This document shows, piece by piece, positions 1 through 8,175 of a stretch of 64,000 nucleotides of DNA. The DNA comes from an uncultured Lachnospiraceae bacterium (lineage in GTDB: Bacteria > Bacillota > Clostridia > Lachnospirales > Lachnospiraceae): contig CANQMR010000001.1 of NCBI GenBank assembly GCA_947625015.1, positions 163,624-227,623 on the forward strand, written 5' to 3'. Below the pieces are notes generated by a model, which did no database searches, was not told the DNA's origin, and saw only the letters and a program-made list of their open reading frames with translations. The translations under genes and the position numbers were made by a program. Positions within the stretch are counted from its first letter, which is position 1. Each line of letters begins with the position of its first letter.

Positions 1-73
1 AAATGATAGATGTTTCTGATTTATGAGACGGCATGAATAACCAAAGATAGCCGAACAAGCATTGGGAGAGAAT

Positions 74-1261
74 ATGGATAGGGATTTATTGATACGAAGG
101 AATACGCTGGAAGTGAATAAGGTTGCCGCCAAATGCCTGCGCATTACGGTATTATTTATGATTTCCTTATGGCTTTTTATTATGACGGATTATTATGAAT
201 GTGATAAATATGTAGTGACCATTGTATTTATTAGTTCTATTTTATTGCTGTTAATTCCGTCTGTAATTGTCAATGTTCTTAAGCTGGAGCAGCATTGGAT
301 CAAATACTATGTGATTGTGTGCTGCCTGGCTGTGGTATTTTTATTGAGTACCTTTGTTTCCTATGACTTCGTTGTTTTAGTCATTTACCCATTGCTGATT
401 GCAACCTTGTATTGCGATAAGAAATTAATTGTCACCACCACATTTTTTGACTGTCTGTGCGTGTTGTCAACCTTGTTGCTCCGTTATTATGTGATTTGCG
501 ACAGGGTATTAGAAGGCTTTAGGGATTTAGAAGAAGCCATGGTCTATGGCGTCTTTTTGAGAATTGTTTTGGTTCTTGTCACCACCTTATTTGCTTACTA
601 TATCGTAGAACGAAATATGGTTATGCTGAATAAGACCATTGACGCCAATACGGATTTAATGCACAGTCAGGAGGAGCTGATTTACGCCTTTGCAGAGATT
701 TCCGAGAGCAAATCCAAAGTAACCGGCGACCACATACACCGGGTGGCGGAATATATGCGGGTTTTGGCAAAGGCTTCCGGATTTACCGCGGATTATGTGG
801 ATAAACTGGCTGTAGCGTCCATGATGCATGATATTGGCAAACTGATGATTCCGGAGGAGATATTAGACAAACCGGATAAGCTGACCGATGAAGAGTATGC
901 GATTATGAAAAACCATGTCTTATACGGCGAGGCCCTGCTTTCCAAATGTCCGGGAGACATTATGCAGATTGCGAAAACCATTGCCTTAGAGCACCATGAA
1001 AAATGGGACGGCACCGGTTATCTGGGAATGAAGGGAGAGAAGATTTCCTATATCAGTCGGTTAATGGCGGTCTGCGATGTGTTTGACGCATTGACCTCCC
1101 AGCGTTATTACAAAGAGGGCTGGTCTTTAGACGATACATATAAAGAAATTGTCCGTTCCAGCGGGACGCATTTTGACCCGGATGTGGTAGATTTGTTCGA
1201 GAAGCATTTTGATGAATTTAAGGAAATATTACAGTCCAATCCGGACAAGGAAATATATTAG
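74..1261 (+). CDS. Membrane-anchored HD-GYP domain protein (probable cyclic-di-nucleotide phosphodiesterase)
   Basis: The N-terminal ~180 residues hold about five hydrophobic segments; the C-terminal half is an HD-GYP domain with the metal-binding motif MHDIGK near residue 252 and HHEKWDGTGY near 310. HD-GYP proteins typically hydrolyse cyclic-di-GMP or related signals. The third GYP residue is Leu here (GYL), a common variation. The ORF track starts at a TTG, but GGGAGAG sits just before the ATG at 74, so that start is preferred. No known sensory domain is recognised in the membrane part. A small unknown gene follows 30 bp downstream. Confidence 0.85.
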   Translation: MDRDLLIRRNTLEVNKVAAKCLRITVLFMISLWLFIMTDYYECDKYVVTIVFISSILLLLIPSVIVNVLKLEQHWIKYYVIVCCLAVVFLLSTFVSYDFVVLVIYPLLIATLYCDKKLIVTTTFFDCLCVLSTLLLRYYVICDRVLEGFRDLEEAMVYGVFLRIVLVLVTTLFAYYIVERNMVMLNKTIDANTDLMHSQEELIYAFAEISESKSKVTGDHIHRVAEYMRVLAKASGFTADYVDKLAVASMMHDIGKLMIPEEILDKPDKLTDEEYAIMKNHVLYGEALLSKCPGDIMQIAKTIALEHHEKWDGTGYLGMKGEKISYISRLMAVCDVFDALTSQRYYKEGWSLDDTYKEIVRSSGTHFDPDVVDLFEKHFDEFKEILQSNPDKEIY

Positions 1262-1291
1262 TTAAGTTGAAAGAAATGAGGCGAGGCATCT

Positions 1292-1621
1292 ATGGTTGCC
1301 ATGATGAATGAATATATTGCAAATATCAATCTTGTCTGCGACGATATAACCAGAGGGATTTTGCATGCAGCGCTGGCAGATCATGAGGATATTATTAAAA
1401 ACAGCGTGCTGATAAGGGGAAATCACTATCTCGTGGATATCAAATTAGCGAATTTCTCTGTGGAAAGCGCAGTAGAAGTAATGGGAAGCTTTATGGAGCG
1501 CACCCGGTATCCCTACTCCGCTTTCTTCGTGCGTTTCAATGAAGGAAACAGAGTGAGATACCGTTATGCAACCTGTAAAGAGAACCGGGAAGGGTTCTAC
1601 TGTGATCTTGTTATCAGTTGA
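1292..1621 (+). CDS. Hypothetical protein, 109 aa
   Basis: A short, soluble-looking protein with no signal peptide or membrane segment and no family I recognise. A GAGGCGAGG ribosome binding site precedes the ATG. It lies 30 bp after the HD-GYP gene on the same strand, so the two are probably co-transcribed. The alternating hydrophobic and charged pattern suggests a compact alpha/beta fold. It could be a partner of the HD-GYP protein, but that is inferred from position only. Confidence 0.6.
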   Translation: MVAMMNEYIANINLVCDDITRGILHAALADHEDIIKNSVLIRGNHYLVDIKLANFSVESAVEVMGSFMERTRYPYSAFFVRFNEGNRVRYRYATCKENREGFYCDLVIS

Positions 1622-1653
1622 CGCCGCCGAAGGAACCGCTTATCTCAAACCGG

Positions 1654-1687
1654 AAGCTGTTATGCTAATCATAGCAACAGATAGCTT
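1654..1687. terminator. Weak hairpin between convergent genes
   Basis: Imperfect inverted repeat (AAGCTGTTATGCTA facing TAGCAACAGATAGCTT) in the gap between the 109-aa gene and the convergent lexA end. It may act as a bidirectional terminator, but neither side has a strong T tract, so support is weak. Confidence 0.3.
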
Positions 1688-1706
1688 TCTCATACAACTC
1701 CCGACG

Positions 1707-2318
1707 TTAAAAAGTGCGGAACAGGCCGATTACCTTTCCCAATATGGACACATCATCTACAATAATCGGCTCCATATAATCATTCTCCGGCTGAAGACGA
1801 AAATGCCCGTCTTCTTTGAAAAAACGCTTGACAGTGGCGCTGTCCTCAATCAGGGCAACGACAATCTCACTGTTTCTGGCAGTGGGCTGTTCCTCTACAA
1901 GAATTAAATCCCCGTCAAAGATTCCCGCATTAATCATACTGTCGCCTTTTACCTTCAGCATAAAGGTATTCTTATTATGGAGATATTCCGGTGGAACCGG
2001 AAAATAGCCGTCAATATTCTCTACCGCCAATATGGGCTGCCCGGCAGTCACCTGTCCCACAATGGGAACATTCACAAGCTCCCTTCTCGCTAAGCCGAAC
2101 ATATCGTCTAAAATCTCAATGGTTCTTGGCTTGGTGGGATCTCTGCGGATATAACCGTTCTTCTCTAATGTCTCTAAATGGGAGTGGACGGAAGAAGTGG
2201 ACTTTAACTTTACCGCTTCACAAATCTCTCGTACAGAGGGCGGATATCCCTTTTGTAAAATCGTATCCTTAATAAAATTCAAAATCTCCTGTTGCTTTGC
2301 GCTGATCTTTCCCGGCAT
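1707..2318 (-). CDS. lexA: LexA repressor, SOS regulon
   Basis: Transcriptional repressor and self-cleaving serine peptidase. An N-terminal winged helix (residues 1-65) is followed by the S24 peptidase domain. The Ala-Gly cleavage site is in VTAGQP (92-93), the nucleophile is Ser127 in GDSM and the general base is Lys164 in ATVKRF. Its length of 203 residues is typical. The start follows AAAGGAGATG. It is divergent from a yneA-like gene as in Bacillus, and the shared intergenic region holds several LexA-box-like palindromes, so autoregulation is expected. Confidence 0.97.
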   Translation of the reverse strand: MPGKISAKQQEILNFIKDTILQKGYPPSVREICEAVKLKSTSSVHSHLETLEKNGYIRRDPTKPRTIEILDDMFGLARRELVNVPIVGQVTAGQPILAVENIDGYFPVPPEYLHNKNTFMLKVKGDSMINAGIFDGDLILVEEQPTARNSEIVVALIEDSATVKRFFKEDGHFRLQPENDYMEPIIVDDVSILGKVIGLFRTF

Positions 2319-2434
2319 AGGCGTACATCTCCTTTTCCCTTATATTCTCTGCGTGTCTGTAAGACAACGCCGTTCATAAGATATAAGATAAATTTATATG
2401 GATTGGATATATCCAAATAGAAACTCTTTTCTTA

Positions 2435-2463
2435 ATAATACCATAAAATGTTTCAAAAAGCAA
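2435..2463 (-). promoter_or_regulatory. lexA promoter with overlapping SOS box
   Basis: Read on the minus strand: -35 TTGCTT (2458-2463), 17-bp spacer, -10 TATTAT (2435-2440). A LexA-box-like sequence, CGGAATAAATGTTTGC, spans 2460-2475 and overlaps the -35, consistent with autorepression. Confidence 0.6.
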
Positions 2464-2549
2464 ACATTTATTCCGAACAAATTTTCGAAAAAAGTATTGA
2501 CACAGGAACAAATGTTTGCTATTATACTAAAAAGCGAACAGATATTCGA
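2460..2549. promoter_or_regulatory. Cluster of four LexA-box-like operators
   Basis: Four candidate sites match the Gram-positive SOS box CGAACRNRYGTTYC to different degrees: 2460-2475 (read on minus), CGAACAAATTTTCG at 2474-2487, GGAACAAATGTTTGC at 2505-2519 and CGAACAGATATTCG at 2535-2548. The third is the closest match and lies between the -35 and -10 of the yneA-like gene. The second and fourth are weaker. Confidence 0.65.
2497..2525 (+). promoter_or_regulatory. Promoter of the yneA-like gene
   Basis: TTGACA at 2497-2502, 17-bp spacer, TATTAT at 2520-2525. The best LexA box of the region fills the spacer, so LexA binding would block RNA polymerase directly. Confidence 0.75.
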
Positions 2550-2571
2550 TTAGATGCAGGGAGGTATCATT

Positions 2572-2877
2572 ATGAAGTTTAAGTTAATTAACCATAATAA
2601 TATTATGTTAATCATTGTAGGAGTTTTAATTATTGTTTCATTTATGGCAGGCCATATGACATCGGTACAGGCGGATGAATCACGTTCTTATAATAAGTCT
2701 TTTACCACCGTCGCAATAGAAGAGGGAACTACTTTAACGGATATTGCAATGGAATATGCTGTATCTAAGGCAGATTATGATGATTATATCACTGAAGTGA
2801 AGAAGATTAACAATCTTAAACAGGATACAATTCATGCAGGTTGTTATCTGCTTGTTCCGGTATATAGCGCAGATTAA
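2572..2877 (+). CDS. yneA: YneA-like LysM protein, SOS-induced division inhibitor
   Basis: A 101-residue protein with a short cytoplasmic N-terminus, one membrane segment at residues 11-29 and a C-terminal LysM-like domain (about 48-98) that would bind peptidoglycan. Size, topology, divergence from lexA and a LexA box in its promoter all match Bacillus YneA, which delays septation during SOS. GGGAGG at 2559-2564 supports the ATG at 2572 rather than 2554. Sequence similarity to Bacillus YneA could not be measured here, so the symbol rests on architecture and context. Confidence 0.75.
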   Translation: MKFKLINHNNIMLIIVGVLIIVSFMAGHMTSVQADESRSYNKSFTTVAIEEGTTLTDIAMEYAVSKADYDDYITEVKKINNLKQDTIHAGCYLLVPVYSAD

Positions 2878-2956
2878 TTATCATCTTCTTAATATAAATA
2901 GTTGAAAATACCCTATATGTTAAATCCGCTGCACAAGGTGCAGAGCGATATCTAAG

Positions 2957-2999
2957 TTGCAGGAATAGAGGGATTCTATTCCTGCAATATATTTTTTTA
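2957..2999 (+). terminator. Strong intrinsic terminator after the yneA-like gene
   Basis: A perfect 13-bp stem, TTGCAGGAATAGA / TCTATTCCTGCAA, with a GGGAT loop, then TATATTTTTTT. A smaller hairpin (CTGCAC-AAG-GTGCAG) lies just upstream. The structure separates the SOS transcript from the surface-protein operon. Confidence 0.9.
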
Positions 3000-3022
3000 T
3001 CTTTTTAAAAAAAAATTCTATC

Positions 3023-3051
3023 TTGACAAGAATATATTTGTATGTAATAAT
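3023..3051 (+). promoter_or_regulatory. Promoter of the surface protein/sortase operon
   Basis: TTGACA at 3023-3028 with an extended -10 (TG at 3043-3044, AATAAT at 3046-3051) at 17-bp spacing. It lies about 50 bp upstream of the surface-protein start in very AT-rich DNA. Confidence 0.6.
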
Positions 3052-3102
3052 CAATATACTCTAAATTTCTTAATCATACATAATGTCTTGGAAAGGACAA
3101 TT

Positions 3103-6100
3103 ATGTTTCAATTTAATTATATACACAAACACATGCGGTCTGTTATGCTGTTTTTATTCATTGTTTTTACTGTTGTATTTATTTTGGAAGATACAGCATA
3201 TGCGGCAATTAAGATTGACCATTATTCCTATAACAATATTAAGAATAATTTGCCAAAAGAACTGGTTAATGAGCAATATTTATTCAAAAGCGATAATATT
3301 GCGTATATCGCTTTTGCCACCTATAAGGGCAATGATTATAAGACCTCTGTTAAGCGGACAACAGGTCAGCGGGACTATCTGTATTGCATGGATTATTCCA
3401 AACACATTGATTTTGCTAAGGAATATGCGGTTAAGAACAGCATTTTCAATAACAAATTGCGGGCGAAGCTGGCAGTAGCCTTTCACTATGGCGCCAGTAC
3501 ATTCAAAGGATTGGCTGATAGTAAATTTACCACAGGAAACACAATGCTGGATTATTATATGACACAATTGGTGGTACATGCCCTGATTTACAAATATGGT
3601 GACAGCAAATCAAACTATGGGATTGATTATTCGCAGATTTCTTTCAAAGACAACACAGGTTCTCTTAAAAAGAAGACCAACGCATTTTATGAGTTTTGCT
3701 GCGATGCCACTGTGTATGAAAGTACGACCGATTTTCACAAATATGTGTTCAACTTTAAAGAGCCTGATTCTGTATATATGTATATTAATGGCGATGTCAT
3801 CAGCACGCCAGACATTACCTGCAAAGACAACAATAATAATGCCCCGGTAAAGTCATATACAAGAAATATACTTACCTATGGAACGACACCGGATATTTTT
3901 TCTCTTGTACAAGAGGGGAATCAATACAATTCCCCATGTAAAATTCAGGCGCCGGTATCTGCGATTGATCAACTGTCGCCCGGACTTTATGCGGTAAGTC
4001 TGGCAGAAACCGTAAACTTTTACCGGTATTTGTCCGCAATATGGCAAAGTACAGATTCCACGCATGTTTCCCAGGAAGTAGGCGGACCGATAACCGAGAC
4101 GACATCAACTACGGATAGCGTCACGTTTTCTCTATCTATCGGCAATGTCGTTTTACATAAAAAAGACAGTATTTCCGGGAAAACAATACCTGATGCAGTA
4201 TTTGCCTTACAGCAATATAATAATCTTACCGGACAATATGAATTTTATAAACATTTAATTTATAATGATGCGGCACAACAATATGAAAGTGGGAATATTT
4301 ACAGATCAGGGAACAATCCCAAAGGTTATTTTCGGATAATCGAAGAGCGTCCTGGGGAACATTATATTAATGACTGGGAAGGCGCGACATTCCAACTTAC
4401 CAATAATAACTATTATTTTGAATTTAACGTGGAAAATTCCCCTATATTAGGAGAACTGGCTATTCATAAGACAGGTGAGAAGCCTGTGTTTTCCGAAAAT
4501 GGATTTGCAAAAGAGGGCAGTATTGCTCTATCCGGTGTTAAATTTGGTTTATATGCCGGGGAAGATATCTACTTTAAAGGTGTTTTAACTTATCATCAGG
4601 ATCAAAAAATTGTAGATTTAGTTACGGATTCTTCCGGCATGGTAAAAGTTCAGAATTTATTAAGTGGTAAATATTATTTTAAAGAGGAAGAGACGAATCC
4701 TCTGTATGAATTGGATCCTGCCATACATTCATTTTCCATACAGCAGGATAGCAGTGGGAAATACAGCAAAGTAAATTTTGAATTACTAAATACCCTGAAA
4801 TCCTGCCAGCTTCAGGTTTTAAAATATAATGAAGACGCTTCTTCCGGGAAACAGCCGCTTTCCGGAGCCGGTTTTGGACTATATGCCAGTACAGATATCA
4901 AAGATGCATTGGGGCATACGGTGATTTCTAAGGATCAGCTGATTAAAAAAGCAATCACCGGCGAAGATGGATATATTCACTATGAAAATCTGCTGTATGG
5001 GGATTATTATATCAAAGAATTAGAAGCGCCTAAAGGATACATCTTAAATGATGGCATAATTCCTGTTTCCAGGGAAGAATTTAAGCAAAAAGACAATAGC
5101 AAGGTGTTTTATTGTCATAAAGAGATTGTCAATCAAAAACAGATTTTTAACCTGCATATTCTGAAAACCGGTGAATCTTTTGCTGACTTTTCCACAGAAA
5201 ATTCTGAATTAGGAGAATATGTCCGGTATGAACTAAAACCTGCTCCATTAAAAAATGTAGAATTTTCTTTATATAATCGAGATACAGACGCTTTTATTGC
5301 CAAGGCGGTAACAGATGAGCAGGGAATGGCAAAATATGATAATATTGAATTTGGTAATTATTATGCCATGGAAACTGCCGTACCGGAAGAATATGAGATA
5401 AATCCGGAAAAAATTTATTTTGAATGTGATATTGACAGCAATACTTATAATCCGGTTACGCCTCCGGTGTTAGAGGCTTCCATGACGAACACATTGTGCA
5501 GATGCACAATCGCTTTAAAAAAATTAGGAGAACACGTCAAATTAGGAAAAAAGGAACTCACCTATGATGAAATTCCCCTTGCCGGCATAGTTTTTGGTGT
5601 TTATCAGGATTTTGAATATACTTTTCCTTCCGGAGAAAAACTGCCAAAGAATACATGTGTAGGATATATTCTTACTGATGAAGAGGGAAATGGAAGATTA
5701 TCAACCAAACTACCTGTGGGAAAGTATTACTTAAAAGAATTAAAAACCAATACCGGATATGATTTGGACACAAATCTGTATTCCTTTGAGATAAAGGGAA
5801 ACCATAATCAGGAAATTGCTGTTCAAACTGATAATCATAACCAGTTTACTAATCGGTTATCCAAAGCGTCTGTTAAAATTATTAAAACAGATGCAGGTAC
5901 AGGAAAAAGATTAAAAAATGTAGAATTTACTTTATATAATAATATGGACAAACCGATTGGTTCATATAAGACAAATCATAAAGGTGAGATTTTGGTAGAA
6001 AACCTTCCTTATGGAGAATATTATTTTATTGAAACCCGTTGTAAAAATGGTTATTATTCTAATAATGATAAATATCGCTTTACATTAGCTTCCAGTGAGA

Positions 6101-6237
6101 CGGTTGTACTGCATATTACCAATAACCCGATATTAAAATTGGGATTTTCGGAATATTATAAAGAAGGGCTTATTTTCTGCCTGATTTTGTTAAGTTGTCT
6201 GGTAAGAATATTATACTATGCTTATGGGAAAAAGTAA
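3103..6237 (+). CDS. Thioester-domain, Cna_B-repeat surface adhesin
   Basis: A secreted ~1044-residue protein. The signal peptide ends near AYAA (about residue 35). A thioester-type domain follows, with candidate bond partners Cys95 (LYCMD) and Gln155 (MTQLVVHALIY). About six SpaA/Cna_B-type beta-sandwich repeats come next, each with a Lys near its start (HKTG, LKYN, LKTG, KKLG, IIKTD) and a YYxKE/YYxxET motif, as in self-generated isopeptide bonds. The C-terminus has a hydrophobic segment and a short YGKK tail, but no LPXTG motif. The family mediates covalent host or surface attachment. AAGGA 5 bp upstream favours the ATG at 3103. The next gene is a sortase, overlapping by 20 bp. Confidence 0.85.
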   Translation: MFQFNYIHKHMRSVMLFLFIVFTVVFILEDTAYAAIKIDHYSYNNIKNNLPKELVNEQYLFKSDNIAYIAFATYKGNDYKTSVKRTTGQRDYLYCMDYSKHIDFAKEYAVKNSIFNNKLRAKLAVAFHYGASTFKGLADSKFTTGNTMLDYYMTQLVVHALIYKYGDSKSNYGIDYSQISFKDNTGSLKKKTNAFYEFCCDATVYESTTDFHKYVFNFKEPDSVYMYINGDVISTPDITCKDNNNNAPVKSYTRNILTYGTTPDIFSLVQEGNQYNSPCKIQAPVSAIDQLSPGLYAVSLAETVNFYRYLSAIWQSTDSTHVSQEVGGPITETTSTTDSVTFSLSIGNVVLHKKDSISGKTIPDAVFALQQYNNLTGQYEFYKHLIYNDAAQQYESGNIYRSGNNPKGYFRIIEERPGEHYINDWEGATFQLTNNNYYFEFNVENSPILGELAIHKTGEKPVFSENGFAKEGSIALSGVKFGLYAGEDIYFKGVLTYHQDQKIVDLVTDSSGMVKVQNLLSGKYYFKEEETNPLYELDPAIHSFSIQQDSSGKYSKVNFELLNTLKSCQLQVLKYNEDASSGKQPLSGAGFGLYASTDIKDALGHTVISKDQLIKKAITGEDGYIHYENLLYGDYYIKELEAPKGYILNDGIIPVSREEFKQKDNSKVFYCHKEIVNQKQIFNLHILKTGESFADFSTENSELGEYVRYELKPAPLKNVEFSLYNRDTDAFIAKAVTDEQGMAKYDNIEFGNYYAMETAVPEEYEINPEKIYFECDIDSNTYNPVTPPVLEASMTNTLCRCTIALKKLGEHVKLGKKELTYDEIPLAGIVFGVYQDFEYTFPSGEKLPKNTCVGYILTDEEGNGRLSTKLPVGKYYLKELKTNTGYDLDTNLYSFEIKGNHNQEIAVQTDNHNQFTNRLSKASVKIIKTDAGTGKRLKNVEFTLYNNMDKPIGSYKTNHKGEILVENLPYGEYYFIETRCKNGYYSNNDKYRFTLASSETVVLHITNNPILKLGFSEYYKEGLIFCLILLSCLVRILYYAYGKK

Positions 6238-6910
6238 GATAAAAAAGGCTGCGATATCTTTTGCGTTTGTTATTATCGCAATATTATCTGTAAAATGTCT
6301 GTCTAAGTATATCAGTATATATATGTTAGAACATAAAGAGGAAGAGAAAATCAGAGAGATGGAACAAAATCTGTTTCCCGATGTTTTGCCCGACCTACAG
6401 ACGCAATATACTCATATAGATAATCCGTCAGCCAAGCCACACGCAAATACGGATACAGATATATGGAAGAAAAATCCGGACAGTTCAAAAATTGCCGGCC
6501 AGAACAGGAATTGGACTGGTGATTGCATTTTATCCATACCGGATATTGAGTTAAAAAAAATTGTATATACCGGAACCGACAGAATGGAACATTTAGCGCA
6601 ATATAGTCTGGTCACAGCTTCAGATACAATGAAATATATAAATGGAGGCAATTATATAATATGCGGTCATGCATCAAGGCTTTATGGACACGCTTTAAAT
6701 CGAATCAGAGAGATAAAAAAGGGCAATAGATTGTATATTGAAACGTCTCATGGAAAAGATTGTTATATTGTGCAGCAGATAAAATATGAAAAGATGAAGG
6801 AAACCAGCAGATATTGCAATCAGACCAGCCAAAGGCAAATTACAATAATTTCATGCGCAAAGTATGTCTCCAAAGAAAGCTACATTGTGATCACAGCCAT
6901 CCCTGAATAG
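6218..6910 (+). CDS. Sortase, divergent, possibly class B-like
   Basis: A membrane-anchored transpeptidase with an N-terminal membrane segment (residues 11-29), a linker and a C-terminal sortase fold. The catalytic His is H151 in IICGHAS and the Cys is C213 in TIISCAK. The conserved active-site Arg expected before the last strand is not evident; the aligned stretch is SKESYIVI. The gene overlaps the upstream surface-protein gene, so translation is probably coupled and that protein is the likely substrate. The start may be ATG 6218 or 6224. The stop codon lies inside the operon terminator hairpin. Confidence 0.85.
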   Translation: MLMGKSKIKKAAISFAFVIIAILSVKCLSKYISIYMLEHKEEEKIREMEQNLFPDVLPDLQTQYTHIDNPSAKPHANTDTDIWKKNPDSSKIAGQNRNWTGDCILSIPDIELKKIVYTGTDRMEHLAQYSLVTASDTMKYINGGNYIICGHASRLYGHALNRIREIKKGNRLYIETSHGKDCYIVQQIKYEKMKETSRYCNQTSQRQITIISCAKYVSKESYIVITAIPE

Positions 6911-6930
6911 GGATGGCTGTGGTTTGAATT
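6892..6930 (+). terminator. Terminator of the surface protein/sortase operon
   Basis: A perfect stem CACAGCCATCCC / GGGATGGCTGTG with a 6-nt loop that contains the sortase stop codon, followed by a moderately T-rich stretch. Confidence 0.75.
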
Positions 6931-7026
6931 TGTCCATGGTATATGGAGCGCAAAGGGAAGAGAGCGTGTAAAAATTTTCCAGTGAGAAATCCAATTATTC
7001 GCAAAACCCAAGTTTAACGAAAAAAC

Positions 7027-7055
7027 TTGCAATAAAAACAAGGGTCTGCTATAAT
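7027..7055 (+). promoter_or_regulatory. Promoter of the tyrosine recombinase gene
   Basis: TTGCAA (7027-7032), 17-bp spacer, TATAAT (7050-7055), about 37 bp before the start codon. The gene therefore has its own transcription unit. The rest of the 6931-7091 gap shows nothing else I recognise. Confidence 0.75.
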
Positions 7056-7091
7056 ACCAATAAACAGGTAAAAAGAAAGGAAAATCAGGCT

Positions 7092-8153
7092 ATGGCAAAT
7101 AAAACTTATCATCAGGAAGAAGAAATTCACAATGTTCTTTTAATGCGCGAGGTATTAAATGAACTTCCCGGATACGTATCTACTTTTTTTCGTTCCATTG
7201 AATATATCAAAGCGCCCCGTACCCGTTTGGGTTACGCCAGGGATATTAAAAGTTTTTTTGAATTTCTTTGCAGCCATAATCCCACATTCCGGAATAAGGC
7301 CCCTGCCGACATTCCGTTATCTGCCATAGACCAGATTGAATCAGAAGACATTGAGGAATATTTAGATTATCTGAAATATTACGTTAAGGACGGCAAGGAA
7401 TATACTAACGGCGAACGGGCTTTAAAGCGGAAATTAGCTTCCATAAGGGTATTTTTCAACTATTTATATAAGAATAAGAAAATTCACGCCAATCCGGCAA
7501 TGATTGTGGATATGCCTAAGATTCATGAAAAAGCCATAATTCGTATGGATCCTAACGAAATTGCGCAGTTTTTGGACAATGTCGAGTACGGCAATAAGCT
7601 AAGCGACCATCAACAGGCTTATCATGAGAAATCCAAGGTCCGGGATTTGGCTCTGCTTACCCTGATGTTAGGCACAGGTATCCGGGTGTCAGAATGTGTG
7701 GGATTAGATATTCAGGATATTGATTTTGATTATGACCGTATTAAGGTTGTACGGAAAGGCGGCTATGAGGCTTTCGTTTACTTTGGTTCTGAAGCCAGGG
7801 AAGCCCTTCAGGATTATTTGCAGGTCCGAAAGGATATTGTCACTGTGGAGGGCCATGAAAACGCCTTGTTTTTAAGTTCCCAGCGCAGACGCATTTCCGT
7901 CCGCAGCGTAGAAAATATGGTTAAAAAATATGCCTCTGTCACCACTCCCCTTAAGAAAATTACGCCCCATAAGTTAAGAAGCACTTACGGTACCGCTTTA
8001 TATCAACAGACAGAGGATATCTATCTGGTAGCGGACGTGTTAGGCCATAAGGATGTCAATACCACCAAGAAGCACTATGCAGATATTGATGAATGGCAGA
8101 GAATGAAGGCAAAAGACGCCGTTACCTTAAGAGAAAAGCCCTCCAGAAAATAA
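7092..8153 (+). CDS. Tyrosine recombinase, XerC/XerD type
   Basis: A site-specific recombinase of 353 residues with an N-terminal SAM-like core-binding domain (about 22-135) and a C-terminal catalytic domain. All catalytic residues are present: R198 (TGIRVSE), K222, H293 and R296 (HKLRSTY), H319 (LGHKD) and nucleophile Y329 (KHYAD). It resembles host Xer proteins more than phage integrases, and no mobile element, att site or excisionase is visible beside it. A role in chromosome dimer resolution or in a local inversion is possible. The start follows AAAGAAAGGA. Confidence 0.9.
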   Translation: MANKTYHQEEEIHNVLLMREVLNELPGYVSTFFRSIEYIKAPRTRLGYARDIKSFFEFLCSHNPTFRNKAPADIPLSAIDQIESEDIEEYLDYLKYYVKDGKEYTNGERALKRKLASIRVFFNYLYKNKKIHANPAMIVDMPKIHEKAIIRMDPNEIAQFLDNVEYGNKLSDHQQAYHEKSKVRDLALLTLMLGTGIRVSECVGLDIQDIDFDYDRIKVVRKGGYEAFVYFGSEAREALQDYLQVRKDIVTVEGHENALFLSSQRRRISVRSVENMVKKYASVTTPLKKITPHKLRSTYGTALYQQTEDIYLVADVLGHKDVNTTKKHYADIDEWQRMKAKDAVTLREKPSRK

Positions 8154-8175
8154 GAACCTTAATTAGAAAGTCCGT

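Noticed and set aside
2900-3000. Possible riboswitch (c-di-GMP or ZTP type) before the surface-protein gene
   Set aside because: The hairpins are a small stem plus an intrinsic terminator; the conserved riboswitch core motifs were not found. They fit a 3' end of the yneA-like transcript better.
7092-8153. Phage or integrative element led by the tyrosine recombinase
   Set aside because: No excisionase, structural or conjugation gene nor repeated att site is visible nearby; a Xer-like housekeeping role fits better.
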